Below, one piece after another: positions 1 to 6,759 of a DNA stretch of 7,506 nt. The stretch lies in assembly GCA_003513015.1 (NCBI GenBank), contig DOTA01000142.1:1686-9191 (forward strand), read 5' to 3'. Source of the stretch: Chloroflexota bacterium (GTDB taxonomy: Bacteria > Chloroflexota > Anaerolineae > Anaerolineales > UBA11858). Under the pieces are notes generated by a model, which did no database searches, was not told the origin of the DNA, and saw only the letters and a program-made list of their open reading frames with translations. The position numbers were made by a program, and so were the translations under genes. The number at the start of each line of letters is the position of its first letter. The stretch's first letter is position 1.

Positions 1-1304
1 CCCCGGAAAGATTGGATGATGTTAGCGCGATTGCTCGCAGCGGTGAACATTTGCTGAGCCTGATCAACGATATTTTGGAGCTTTCGAAGATCGAAGCCGG
101 GCGCATGGTTTTAGAGCCAGAAACCTTTAACTTGCCTGGTTTGCTGGATGGCATCGAGGAAATGATGCACATTCAGGCCGAAAGCAAAAATCTGCAATTT
201 CGGGCCATTCGTGCACCCGATTTGCCTGCCTATATCAAAACCGATGAGCGCAAACTGCGCCAGGTATTACTCAACTTGCTCAGCAACGCCATCAAATTCA
301 CTGAGCAAGGCCGTGTCACGCTGCGGATTGAATCTTTAGCCCCCACGGAGGAATATCCACTTGGTCTGCGCTTTGAAATCGAAGATACCGGCCTGGGTGT
401 TGCGCCCGAGGAGATGGAGCATCTTTTCGAACCCTTCGTGCAAACCTCCAGCGGCCAAAATTTACGCGAAGGCACCGGGTTGGGCTTGCCCATCAGCCGG
501 GATTTTGTGCGCATGATGGGTGGAGATTTGACGGCCAGCAGCCAATTGGGAGTAGGCACCACCTTCAGGTTTGAGATTCACCCTCAAGTAGTAGAATCAG
601 AACCCCTCGCAAATGGGCTAGCCATCCCACAGGTAATCCGTTTAGTCCCGGGGCAGCGTCCCTCCGATGGGGAAACTTATCGCATCCTGGTTGTCGATGA
701 CCACGATGACGGCCGGGCAGTAGTCGTCAGGCTGATGGAAACCATCGGAATGAGCGTGCGGGAGGCCAGGAATGGGCAGGAAGCTCTCGATCAATTTGAA
801 GAATGGCAGCCTCACTTGATTTGGATGGATATGCGGATGCCGGTGATGGACGGCCTGGAGGCCACCCGAAAAATAAAAGCTGCGCCCCAGGGAACCAAGA
901 CCATCGTTGTTGCGCTGACAGCCAGTTCACTGGAAGAAGAATATCAGAAAATTATGGCAAGCGGGTGCGATGAATTTGTGCGCAAACCCTTCAAAGACGC
1001 GGTTATTTTCGAAACGCTTGCCAAACTCCTGAATTTGACTTATGTGTATGCTGATTTAGAAGAGAATATGGTTTCTGCGGCCCTTCCTGCTTTGGCGGCA
1101 GAAGATTTGCTAGGTATTCCCGTGGAATTACTGCAAAAGTTACGCTCAGATGCCAAGATCGGGCATATCAGCGGCCTTGAAAAAACAGTGGAAGAAATCA
1201 CCCGTTATAATCAACTGGTTGCTAGTAGTTTACTAAAAATGACTCAGCGCTATGATTACCAGGGAATTTTAGCGTTGCTGCTCGAGGAAGGAACTGAACT
1301 TTGA
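1..1304 (+). CDS. Hybrid sensor histidine kinase, 5'-truncated by the window edge (HATPase_c - receiver - helical tail)
   Basis: The reading frame is open from base 3 and has no credible start, so the gene begins upstream of the window. Residues are numbered from the codon at base 12. The first 31 residues are the end of a HisKA dimerisation helix (SGEHLLSLINDILELSKIEAGR type); the phosphorylated His-box should lie roughly 40-50 residues upstream, out of view. The ATP-binding domain follows: N-box around N88 and N92, G1 motif DTGLG at 125-129, F-box FEPF at 139-142 and G2 motif GTGLGL at 154-159, all intact. A receiver domain spans about 223-342, with acidic pair D229/D230, phosphoacceptor D273, T303 and K325. 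About 85 mostly helical residues close the protein. The visible part has no membrane segment. It should autophosphorylate on ATP and pass phosphate to its own receiver and probably to the overlapping downstream regulator. The input signal is unknown because the sensor region is missing. Confidence 0.93.
   Translation, partial: PERLDDVSAIARSGEHLLSLINDILELSKIEAGRMVLEPETFNLPGLLDGIEEMMHIQAESKNLQFRAIRAPDLPAYIKTDERKLRQVLLNLLSNAIKFTEQGRVTLRIESLAPTEEYPLGLRFEIEDTGLGVAPEEMEHLFEPFVQTSSGQNLREGTGLGLPISRDFVRMMGGDLTASSQLGVGTTFRFEIHPQVVESEPLANGLAIPQVIRLVPGQRPSDGETYRILVVDDHDDGRAVVVRLMETIGMSVREARNGQEALDQFEEWQPHLIWMDMRMPVMDGLEATRKIKAAPQGTKTIVVALTASSLEEEYQKIMASGCDEFVRKPFKDAVIFETLAKLLNLTYVYADLEENMVSAALPALAAEDLLGIPVELLQKLRSDAKIGHISGLEKTVEEITRYNQLVASSLLKMTQRYDYQGILALLLEEGTEL
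1284..1292 (+). promoter_or_regulatory. Ribosome binding site for the HD-GYP regulator
   Basis: GAGGAAGGA lies inside the last codons of the kinase gene, 8 nt before the TTG at 1301. It is a strong Shine-Dalgarno match at good spacing and is the main reason for accepting the non-ATG start. The next in-frame methionine codons fall well inside the receiver domain. Confidence 0.75.
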
Positions 1305-4300
1305 GCGATGAACCCCACCAGAACAGAGTTTTGATTATCGATGATTCTCCTGATACGCTTCGCATGTTAGCTCACATTTTGGAAGCGGAGGGTTATCAGG
1401 TGTTGCAAGCCCCAAACGGTATGGTTGGCATCCAAATTGCCGAGTTCGCCATCCCCGACCTGATTTTGTTGGATATTCAAATGCCTGGAGTGGGTGGTTA
1501 TGAAACTTGCCAGCGCCTGAAATCTATCGAGAAACTCAAAAGTATCCCGGTAATTTTTGTCAGCGGGAGGAATGAAATTATTGATAAAGTTAAGGCCTTT
1601 GAAATTGGGGGTGTCGATTACATCGCCAAACCTTACCAAAAAGATGAATTGCTGGCGCGCGTGCATACGCATTTGCGTCTTCGAGAGTTAACCGAACGTC
1701 TGGAAACCAAAGTGCGCGAACGCACCCAAGAATTAGCCTCGGCAAACCAAATGCTTCAGCGAGAGATTGGCGAGCGCGAACGCACAGAGGTGGCCCTGCG
1801 GGAGAGCGAAGAAAATTTTCGAAGAATTTTCGAAACCATGCAAGATGGCTATCTGCGAACAGATATGGACGGGATCATTCTATTAGCAAATCTGGCAACG
1901 GCCAAAATGCTGCATTATGAAGCGGGGGAGTTATTTGGTAAAAATCTGGTTGCAGAGATTCACGTAAACCCCTACGATCACGAAAGACTCAAAGAATCGC
2001 TTGAAAAAGAGGGCAGGGTCAAAAATTTTGAAATTCCCTTCAGGTGCAAAGATGGCGAGATTATCATCACGGATTGCAATGTGCAATTTATTTTTGATGA
2101 TGCCGGGAAGCCCATTGCTATCGAGGGGATCATCCGAGACATCACCGAGCGCGTGCGGGCACAGCAGCTAGAAGAAGCGGTTTACCGGATTTCCCATGCC
2201 ACTAATCATGCCGAAAATCTGGAAGCACTCTATCTTGAAATCCATGCCGCCATTTTTGAGGTGATGAGCGCAGAGAATTTCTACATTGCTCTCTATGAAA
2301 AAGAATCCGATCTGCTCAATTTTTCCTTTTTCATGGATGAAGTTGACCCGCACCCGGGTCAACAGCCGCTCGGTAAAGGATTAACGGAATATGTTTTGCG
2401 AACGGGAGAGTCGCTGCTTTGCGATCAAATCGTTTACAAAGAGTTGGAGCAGAGCGGAGAAATTGAACTGATTGGCCCCCCCTCACCCATCTGGCTTGGA
2501 GTTCCACTAAAAGTAGAGAATCAAGTAATCGGGGTGATGGTGGTACAGCATTATCGCGATCCCCACGTCTACGGTCAGCGCGAGTTGCGCATTCTCGAAT
2601 ACGTATCCACCCAAGTGGCTGAGGCTATTGCCCTCAAAAGAACCAGCGATGAACTCAGCCAAACGCAGGCTTTGTTCCAGGCTGCCATTGATAATTCACC
2701 GGCGGGCATCATCATCGCTGAAGCCCCAGATGGAATAATCCGCACCGTGAACCAGGCTGCTCTGGATATCAGAGGCCCAGCTGAGGTGCCGCTCAGAGAT
2801 ATTCCCATGTCTTTGCATCCCCAAAATTGGAAATGCTACAACCAAGATTACCAGCTTTATGCCCCCGCGGATTTGCCGCTCTCACAAGCAATTCTCAAAA
2901 AAAAGCGCATTGAAAACGTAGAACTCATCATCGGTGATCCAGAAGGTGAGCATCGCTGGGTGCTGGTAAATGCCGCCCCCATTTTGGATCATGCTGGCAA
3001 GGTGATTGCAGGCATTGCGGTATTTCCGGATATTTCAGCCCTCAAACAGACCGAAGATGCCCTGCAAGAAAGCGAAGAGCGCTATCGGGCTATTGTCGAA
3101 GACCAAACCGAATTAATCGTCCGCTGGCTCCCCGATGGAACGCTTACTTTTGCGAATGATAGTTATTGCCGCTTCTTCCAATTTTCTTACGAAGAGCTGG
3201 TTGGAAAGGAATTCATTCATCGCGTCATGGGTGAAGATCGAAACATCGTCAACGATGCTTTCCGGCGTTTGACCCCTGAATATGAAGTGGTCAGCTACGA
3301 AGAACGCGTGACTGCACCCAATGGAGAAATTCGCTGGTTAATGTGGACGGATCGGGGTTTCTTCGATGCCCACGGCCAACTTCAGGCAATCCAGTCTGTG
3401 GCCCGCGATATTACGGATCGCAAACGCGCCGATGAGAAAATTCAGCAGCAATTGCAGCGTCTGGCTGCCCTGCGCCGTATCGATTCCACTATCACCGCCA
3501 GCCTGGACCTAAATCTATCCCTTAATTTGCTGTTGGATGAATTAATAACGCAACTCGAAGTTGATGCGGCCGATATTCTGTTGCTCAATAGGCATATGCA
3601 CACTTTGGAATACAAAACCGGGCGTGGTTTTCACATGGGTTCCCCACGGCAAAATTATCGTTTGGGATTTGGATTGGCTGGTAAAGTGGCCCTGGAACGC
3701 AACGCCATCATCATCTCTGGTTTGGACCCTCAAGCTGATGCCGCTATGAAAGAGCCATTTTTTGAATCCGAGGGCTTTACCGTTTATGTAGGCATTCCGT
3801 TGGTCGCGAAGGGACATGTCAAAGGCGTGCTCGAAATTTTCCAGCGCCAGCATATCGACCTGGAACTTGATTGGCTCGATTACCTTAAATCTCTAGGTGG
3901 GCAAGCCACAATTGCCATTGAAAATGCCGAATTATTTGAAAACCTGCAACATTCCAACCTGGAGCTAACCCTGGCCTACAACAACACCCTGGAAGGTTGG
4001 GCGCGTGCCCTTGAACTTAGAGATTTTGAAACCAAAGGTCATAGCCAGCGAGTTACCGATATCACCCTGAAACTGGCGCGGGCTATGGGTGTGCGCGAGG
4101 ATGAACTGATCCATATTCATCGCGGTGCTTTACTTCATGATATTGGCAAAATGGGCATTCCCGATCGCATCTTACTCAAACCCGGCCCCCTGGATGATGA
4201 AGAGTGGCAGATCATGCGCCAGCACCCTACTTTAGCCTACGAAATGCTGCTGCCGATTGCCTACTTACGCCCGGCACTTGAAATTCCCTATGCCCACCAT

Positions 4301-4531
4301 GAAAAATGGGATGGCACCGGCTATCCGCTCGGGCTGGCAGGTGAGCAAATTCCGCTATCGGCGCGTCTCTTCTCTGTCATTGATGTTTGGGATGCCCTTA
4401 CTTCTGATCGCCCCTACCGCCTGAGATGGTCAGATGAAAAAGCCCTGAACCATATTTGCGAACAGATTGGCACAGCGTTTGATCCGCAGGTGGTCGAGGC
4501 CTTCATGCAAATTATTGATAGCGGTAATTGA
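1301..4531 (+). CDS. Multi-sensor response regulator with HD-GYP c-di-GMP phosphodiesterase output (REC-PAS-GAF-PAS-PAS-GAF-HD-GYP)
   Basis: This 1076-residue cytoplasmic protein has no signal peptide or membrane helix. The receiver (about 8-125) has D14/D15, phosphoacceptor D58, S88 and K110. A charged coiled-coil linker (about 126-170) leads to PAS1 (about 170-285), GAF1 (about 290-446), PAS2 (about 455-585), PAS3 (about 590-712) and GAF2 (about 718-882). The C-terminal HD-GYP domain (about 890-1074) keeps E910, H914, H946-D947, K950, H975, H999-H1000 in HHEKWDGTGYP, and D1028. HD-GYP domains hydrolyse cyclic di-GMP to pGpG or GMP, so phosphorylation of D58 and ligands bound by the PAS/GAF modules probably tune that activity. 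The start is TTG at 1301, overlapping the kinase stop by four bases (TTGA) with a good Shine-Dalgarno 8 nt upstream, so the two are translationally coupled. It resembles RpfG in receiver and output but carries five sensor modules between them. What the PAS and GAF domains bind cannot be read from the sequence. Confidence 0.93.
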   Translation: MSDEPHQNRVLIIDDSPDTLRMLAHILEAEGYQVLQAPNGMVGIQIAEFAIPDLILLDIQMPGVGGYETCQRLKSIEKLKSIPVIFVSGRNEIIDKVKAFEIGGVDYIAKPYQKDELLARVHTHLRLRELTERLETKVRERTQELASANQMLQREIGERERTEVALRESEENFRRIFETMQDGYLRTDMDGIILLANLATAKMLHYEAGELFGKNLVAEIHVNPYDHERLKESLEKEGRVKNFEIPFRCKDGEIIITDCNVQFIFDDAGKPIAIEGIIRDITERVRAQQLEEAVYRISHATNHAENLEALYLEIHAAIFEVMSAENFYIALYEKESDLLNFSFFMDEVDPHPGQQPLGKGLTEYVLRTGESLLCDQIVYKELEQSGEIELIGPPSPIWLGVPLKVENQVIGVMVVQHYRDPHVYGQRELRILEYVSTQVAEAIALKRTSDELSQTQALFQAAIDNSPAGIIIAEAPDGIIRTVNQAALDIRGPAEVPLRDIPMSLHPQNWKCYNQDYQLYAPADLPLSQAILKKKRIENVELIIGDPEGEHRWVLVNAAPILDHAGKVIAGIAVFPDISALKQTEDALQESEERYRAIVEDQTELIVRWLPDGTLTFANDSYCRFFQFSYEELVGKEFIHRVMGEDRNIVNDAFRRLTPEYEVVSYEERVTAPNGEIRWLMWTDRGFFDAHGQLQAIQSVARDITDRKRADEKIQQQLQRLAALRRIDSTITASLDLNLSLNLLLDELITQLEVDAADILLLNRHMHTLEYKTGRGFHMGSPRQNYRLGFGLAGKVALERNAIIISGLDPQADAAMKEPFFESEGFTVYVGIPLVAKGHVKGVLEIFQRQHIDLELDWLDYLKSLGGQATIAIENAELFENLQHSNLELTLAYNNTLEGWARALELRDFETKGHSQRVTDITLKLARAMGVREDELIHIHRGALLHDIGKMGIPDRILLKPGPLDDEEWQIMRQHPTLAYEMLLPIAYLRPALEIPYAHHEKWDGTGYPLGLAGEQIPLSARLFSVIDVWDALTSDRPYRLRWSDEKALNHICEQIGTAFDPQVVEAFMQIIDSGN
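2342..2363. repeat. Perfect 9-bp inverted repeat with 4-nt loop inside the regulator gene
   Basis: Arm GTTGACCCG (2342-2350), loop CACC, arm CGGGTCAAC (2355-2363). It falls in the GAF1 coding region and encodes the stretch V-D-P-H-P-G-Q. It could form a strong RNA hairpin or a palindromic protein-binding site. No T-tract follows, so it is not a standard intrinsic terminator. Function is unknown and chance is possible. Confidence 0.5.
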
Positions 4532-4540
4532 CCCGAAATT

Positions 4541-6535
4541 TCACGCATCTTTCGTCAGGATCGCAATTCCGTAAGGGGCTAGAGTCAGCGCGCCTTTGCC
4601 TGTGAAGCCACTCAGGTGTTCGCGTGCGGCCCAAGGGAGCGAAACTTTGGCGGCAACTTCCAGGTGATTGATCACCAGATAGATTTTCTCTCCCTGGGGT
4701 GTGACTCGCTGGCAAACCTCCACCCCTGGGGGCGTATCCATCAATGGTCTGATGCTGCGAATATTACAGATGTGTTCCAACATTTTGGCCTGGGCTTTTT
4801 CATCCAGGTAGGCGCCCACGTAATAAACACCACCTTTGCCGTGCTGGTTATAGCTAATCGCAATTTGGCCGTCGAGCCAGCCATTTTTCTGACCATAATT
4901 TGCCACTGCCAGGGTATTGAGTTCCGGGTCGAGGATGCGCAAACGCTCCGCCCACAAACGCGAGAAACTATCCCCGATCATGCGCCCAGAAAGGGGAGCC
5001 GGGGTATCTAGCGGGTAATATTCTTCGACTTCAACATTGGCAATTTCGGTTAGTTCGCCCGGCTGGCGCAGCGGCAGAAGTGAATTGTTAGCATCCTTCA
5101 TTCCGGTGCGCAGAGTCAAAATCAGGGTTCCGCCGCGTTTCACATACTCGATCAGGTGCGCGGTTCTCTCCGGGTTGAGAATCACCAAACTGGGGGCAAT
5201 CACCAAGCGGTATCCGTGCAGTGGCTCGTCCGCGGAAATGATATCCACCGGAATATTGCGGGCCGCCAGGGGCTTGCAATAATGTTGCAAATGCGCCACA
5301 TAGTCAAAATCCTGGTGCTGGCGCTGCCAATTCAACGACCACCGGCTATTGTAATCATTCAGAATCGCCACTTTGGCTTTGATTTCTGATCCCGCCAATA
5401 AATCAGAGACCTTTGCAAACTCGGCCCCTAATTGGGCGATTTCCGCATACAACGGCCGCGGTTGCCCAGATTGATCCACCAGAGAGCCGTGATATTGTTC
5501 CTGACCATTTAGGGCTGAGCGCCACTGCCAATAGAGCAGCGCCTCCGCCCCATGCCCCACCGCGTGCCAGGCCATCGCCCGTATCCCGCCCTGGTTGACA
5601 TGGTTATTGACGGTTGACCAGTTGACGTTGCCGGGTTGGGTTTCCATCACCCAAAAATTACGCCGTTTAAAACCACGCACCAAATCGTGGGTCGCGCCTG
5701 TCATCGTGTAATCGGGCTGTCCGCTGCCCACGTACCAATCCCAGGCGGCCAAATCAAGATCGGCGCTCAATTCGTAATGATCGTAAGTGGGAAACCAGCC
5801 CATAAAATTGTGTGTAATCCACACATTTTCGGGGAGGCGGGCGCGCAGAAGATCGACCTGGAGTTTCTGATATTTTTTGAAGGATTGCGTGATGAACTGT
5901 TGGAAAGCCAGCATCAACCCGGGATTATGCCCGGCTTTGGGGATGGGGATCTGATCCCAGGAAGTATAGCTCTGACTCCAATAACGCGTGGCCCAGTTTT
6001 CATTCAGAGATTCCAGGCTTTCGAATTTTTTCGCTAAATATTGTTGGAAGGCCGCCCGGCAGGTATCGCAATAGCAAACCGTATTGAACTCGTTATCGAT
6101 TTGCCAGCCGATGACGTTGGGGTTGGCCCCCAAGTGTTCCGCCATTTGGGAGACGATGTTGCGGCTGCGTTCGTGATATTCCGGCGAGTTGACGCAATAC
6201 TGGCAGCGCTTGCCATGCTCGTAGCGCTGACCGTTTTCATCTGCCGCCAAAGTGGCCGGATATTTTTGCGTCAGCCAGGCTGGCGGGGCCGCCGTGGGCG
6301 TGCCTAAAACACTGGCAATGCCATTTTTTGCCAGTAGCTCAATTGCCTGCTCCAACCAGCCAAAGTGGAATTCATTTTCCGTGGGTTCGAAGCTGCTCCA
6401 GGCAAACTCGCCCAAGCGAGCAACCGTGAAACCGGCCTCCCGCATCAAGCGGATATCTTCAGGCCAGCGCGCTTCAGGCCAATGTTCGGGGTAGTAGGCG
6501 GCTCCCAGATGGAGTTTTGTTGATGTGTGATTCAT
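4541..6535 (-). CDS. Beta-galactosidase, glycoside hydrolase family 42
   Basis: This 664-residue enzyme is of normal GH42 length. GH42 enzymes hydrolyse terminal beta-D-galactosides by a retaining mechanism; some also accept alpha-L-arabinopyranosides. The TIM barrel (about 8-385) opens with the family signature GAAYYPEHWP and later LGTPTAAPPAWL. The acid/base is E149 in WQIDNEF and the nucleophile is E298 in VMETQPG. C114, C154, C156 and C159 match the four zinc-binding cysteines of the Thermus A4 enzyme, since C114 lies 35 residues before E149 as C106 does before E141 there. The Rossmann-like trimerisation domain (about 387-600) and the small beta C-terminal domain (about 605-663) follow. 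There is no signal peptide, so it acts in the cytoplasm on imported oligosaccharides. The start ATG at 6535 is preceded by GAGAGAG (6538-6544), a modest ribosome binding site. It is convergent with the HD-GYP gene (9 bp gap) and has no transporter or sugar regulator beside it in the window. Natural substrate is not determinable here. Confidence 0.96.
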   Translation of the reverse strand: MNHTSTKLHLGAAYYPEHWPEARWPEDIRLMREAGFTVARLGEFAWSSFEPTENEFHFGWLEQAIELLAKNGIASVLGTPTAAPPAWLTQKYPATLAADENGQRYEHGKRCQYCVNSPEYHERSRNIVSQMAEHLGANPNVIGWQIDNEFNTVCYCDTCRAAFQQYLAKKFESLESLNENWATRYWSQSYTSWDQIPIPKAGHNPGLMLAFQQFITQSFKKYQKLQVDLLRARLPENVWITHNFMGWFPTYDHYELSADLDLAAWDWYVGSGQPDYTMTGATHDLVRGFKRRNFWVMETQPGNVNWSTVNNHVNQGGIRAMAWHAVGHGAEALLYWQWRSALNGQEQYHGSLVDQSGQPRPLYAEIAQLGAEFAKVSDLLAGSEIKAKVAILNDYNSRWSLNWQRQHQDFDYVAHLQHYCKPLAARNIPVDIISADEPLHGYRLVIAPSLVILNPERTAHLIEYVKRGGTLILTLRTGMKDANNSLLPLRQPGELTEIANVEVEEYYPLDTPAPLSGRMIGDSFSRLWAERLRILDPELNTLAVANYGQKNGWLDGQIAISYNQHGKGGVYYVGAYLDEKAQAKMLEHICNIRSIRPLMDTPPGVEVCQRVTPQGEKIYLVINHLEVAAKVSLPWAAREHLSGFTGKGALTLAPYGIAILTKDA

Positions 6536-6555
6536 AGCTCTCTCGATATTTCTCT

Positions 6556-6590
6556 AAAAAATTCGGTTCTCCCATTTTTATCGGGGAAAC
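6556..6590 (-). promoter_or_regulatory. Possible leader hairpin followed by a T-tract, upstream of the GH42 gene
   Basis: On the minus strand GTTTCCCC (6590-6583) can pair with GGGAGAAC (6573-6566), with one G-T wobble, one C-A mismatch and a 9-nt AT-rich loop. Four bases later comes TTTTTT (6561-6556). The arrangement resembles a weak intrinsic terminator inside the 5' leader, which would suit attenuation. The mismatch and the 4-nt offset of the T-tract make it marginal. Confidence 0.25.
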
Positions 6591-6616
6591 TCGTAACTTT
6601 GTCTTTTTTATGGCAA

Positions 6617-6653
6617 GACCGATAGGGTCAATCATACTTTAGCCGGTCAACCC
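6617..6653. repeat. GGTC/GACC half-site cluster over the GH42 promoter
   Basis: GACC-N5-GGTC forms a small palindrome at 6617-6629, around the predicted GH42 transcription start. GGTCAA occurs at 6626-6631 and again at 6645-6650, 19 bp apart, flanking the -10 element. The position is right for an operator, but the words are short and no known regulator consensus is recognised. Confidence 0.25.
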
Positions 6654-6659
6654 TTACAA
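6631..6659 (-). promoter_or_regulatory. Candidate sigma-70-type promoter of the GH42 gene
   Basis: On the minus strand TTGTAA (6659-6654, 4 of 6 to TTGACA) is followed by a 17-nt spacer and TATGAT (6636-6631, 5 of 6 to TATAAT). Transcription would start near 6624, giving a leader of about 90 nt before the ATG at 6535. Found by eye; other starts are possible. Confidence 0.45.
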
Positions 6660-6746
6660 GCCTTTGCGAAAAGTATTTTGTTCCAAATTGTATATTCAGC
6701 GTTGGCCTGATTTTATTCACCCAACAGGTCTGAGTGACAAAAGAAG

Positions 6747-6752
6747 TATAAT
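6747..6752 (+). promoter_or_regulatory. Perfect -10 box (TATAAT) directly before rarA, implying a leaderless transcript
   Basis: TATAAT ends 7 nt before the ATG at 6760, so transcription from it would begin at or within a base or two of the start codon. No convincing -35 hexamer is present 16-18 nt upstream (the bases there are around ACAGGT), which lowers confidence. The G6 run (6753-6758) is too close to the ATG to act as a normal Shine-Dalgarno. Confidence 0.5.
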
Positions 6753-6759
6753 GGGGGGC

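Larger units (their letters stand above)
6536..6759. other. Divergent intergenic region between the GH42 gene and rarA
   Basis: These 224 bp are visibly richer in A+T than the flanking genes and I see no credible coding frame in them. They hold a sigma-70-like promoter candidate and leader hairpin for the minus-strand GH42 gene, repeated GGTCAA words near that promoter, and a perfect TATAAT just before rarA. They are listed separately. Confidence 0.8.

Noticed and set aside
1814..1834. Direct repeat AATTTTCGAA, twice at an 11-nt period
   Set aside because: It sits in the coding sequence for the ENFRRIFE helix that starts PAS1, and similar Phe/Glu codons give the repeat. There are only two copies.
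2476..2482. C7 run in the regulator gene (another C7 at 7439-7445 in rarA), considered as phase-variation tracts
   Set aside because: Both genes read through in frame with conserved domain sequence on either side. Seven C is short for known phase-variable tracts and there is no sign of an alternative frame product.
4529..4557. Bulged hairpin at the convergent gene ends as a bidirectional intrinsic terminator
   Set aside because: It has a 2-nt bulge, an 11-nt loop and no T-tract on either strand, so it does not meet the usual criteria.
5594..5626. Cluster of GTTGAC/ATTGAC words about 8-12 bp apart
   Set aside because: They are explained by repeated Val-Asn and similar codons on the minus strand in the GH42 segment near residues 304-314, not by a regulatory array.
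5636..6037. Open frame of 133 codons on the + strand inside the GH42 gene, plus several shorter ones on the same side
   Set aside because: It lies wholly antisense to a gene with intact catalytic and structural motifs. Its translation shows no recognisable domain, and such shadows are expected opposite long GC-balanced genes.
6660..6700. Possible SOS (LexA) box or second + strand promoter (TTGCGA with TATATT) upstream of rarA
   Set aside because: No GAAC-N4-GTTC or CTG-N10-CAG type palindrome is present. The TTGCGA to TATATT spacing is 21 nt, too long for a standard promoter.
6751..6753. ATG at 6751 as the rarA start (adding Met-Gly-Gly)
   Set aside because: It overlaps the TATAAT box and has only a weak AAGAAG upstream. 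The ATG at 6760 gives the family-like MSDLF N-terminus. Not fully excluded.
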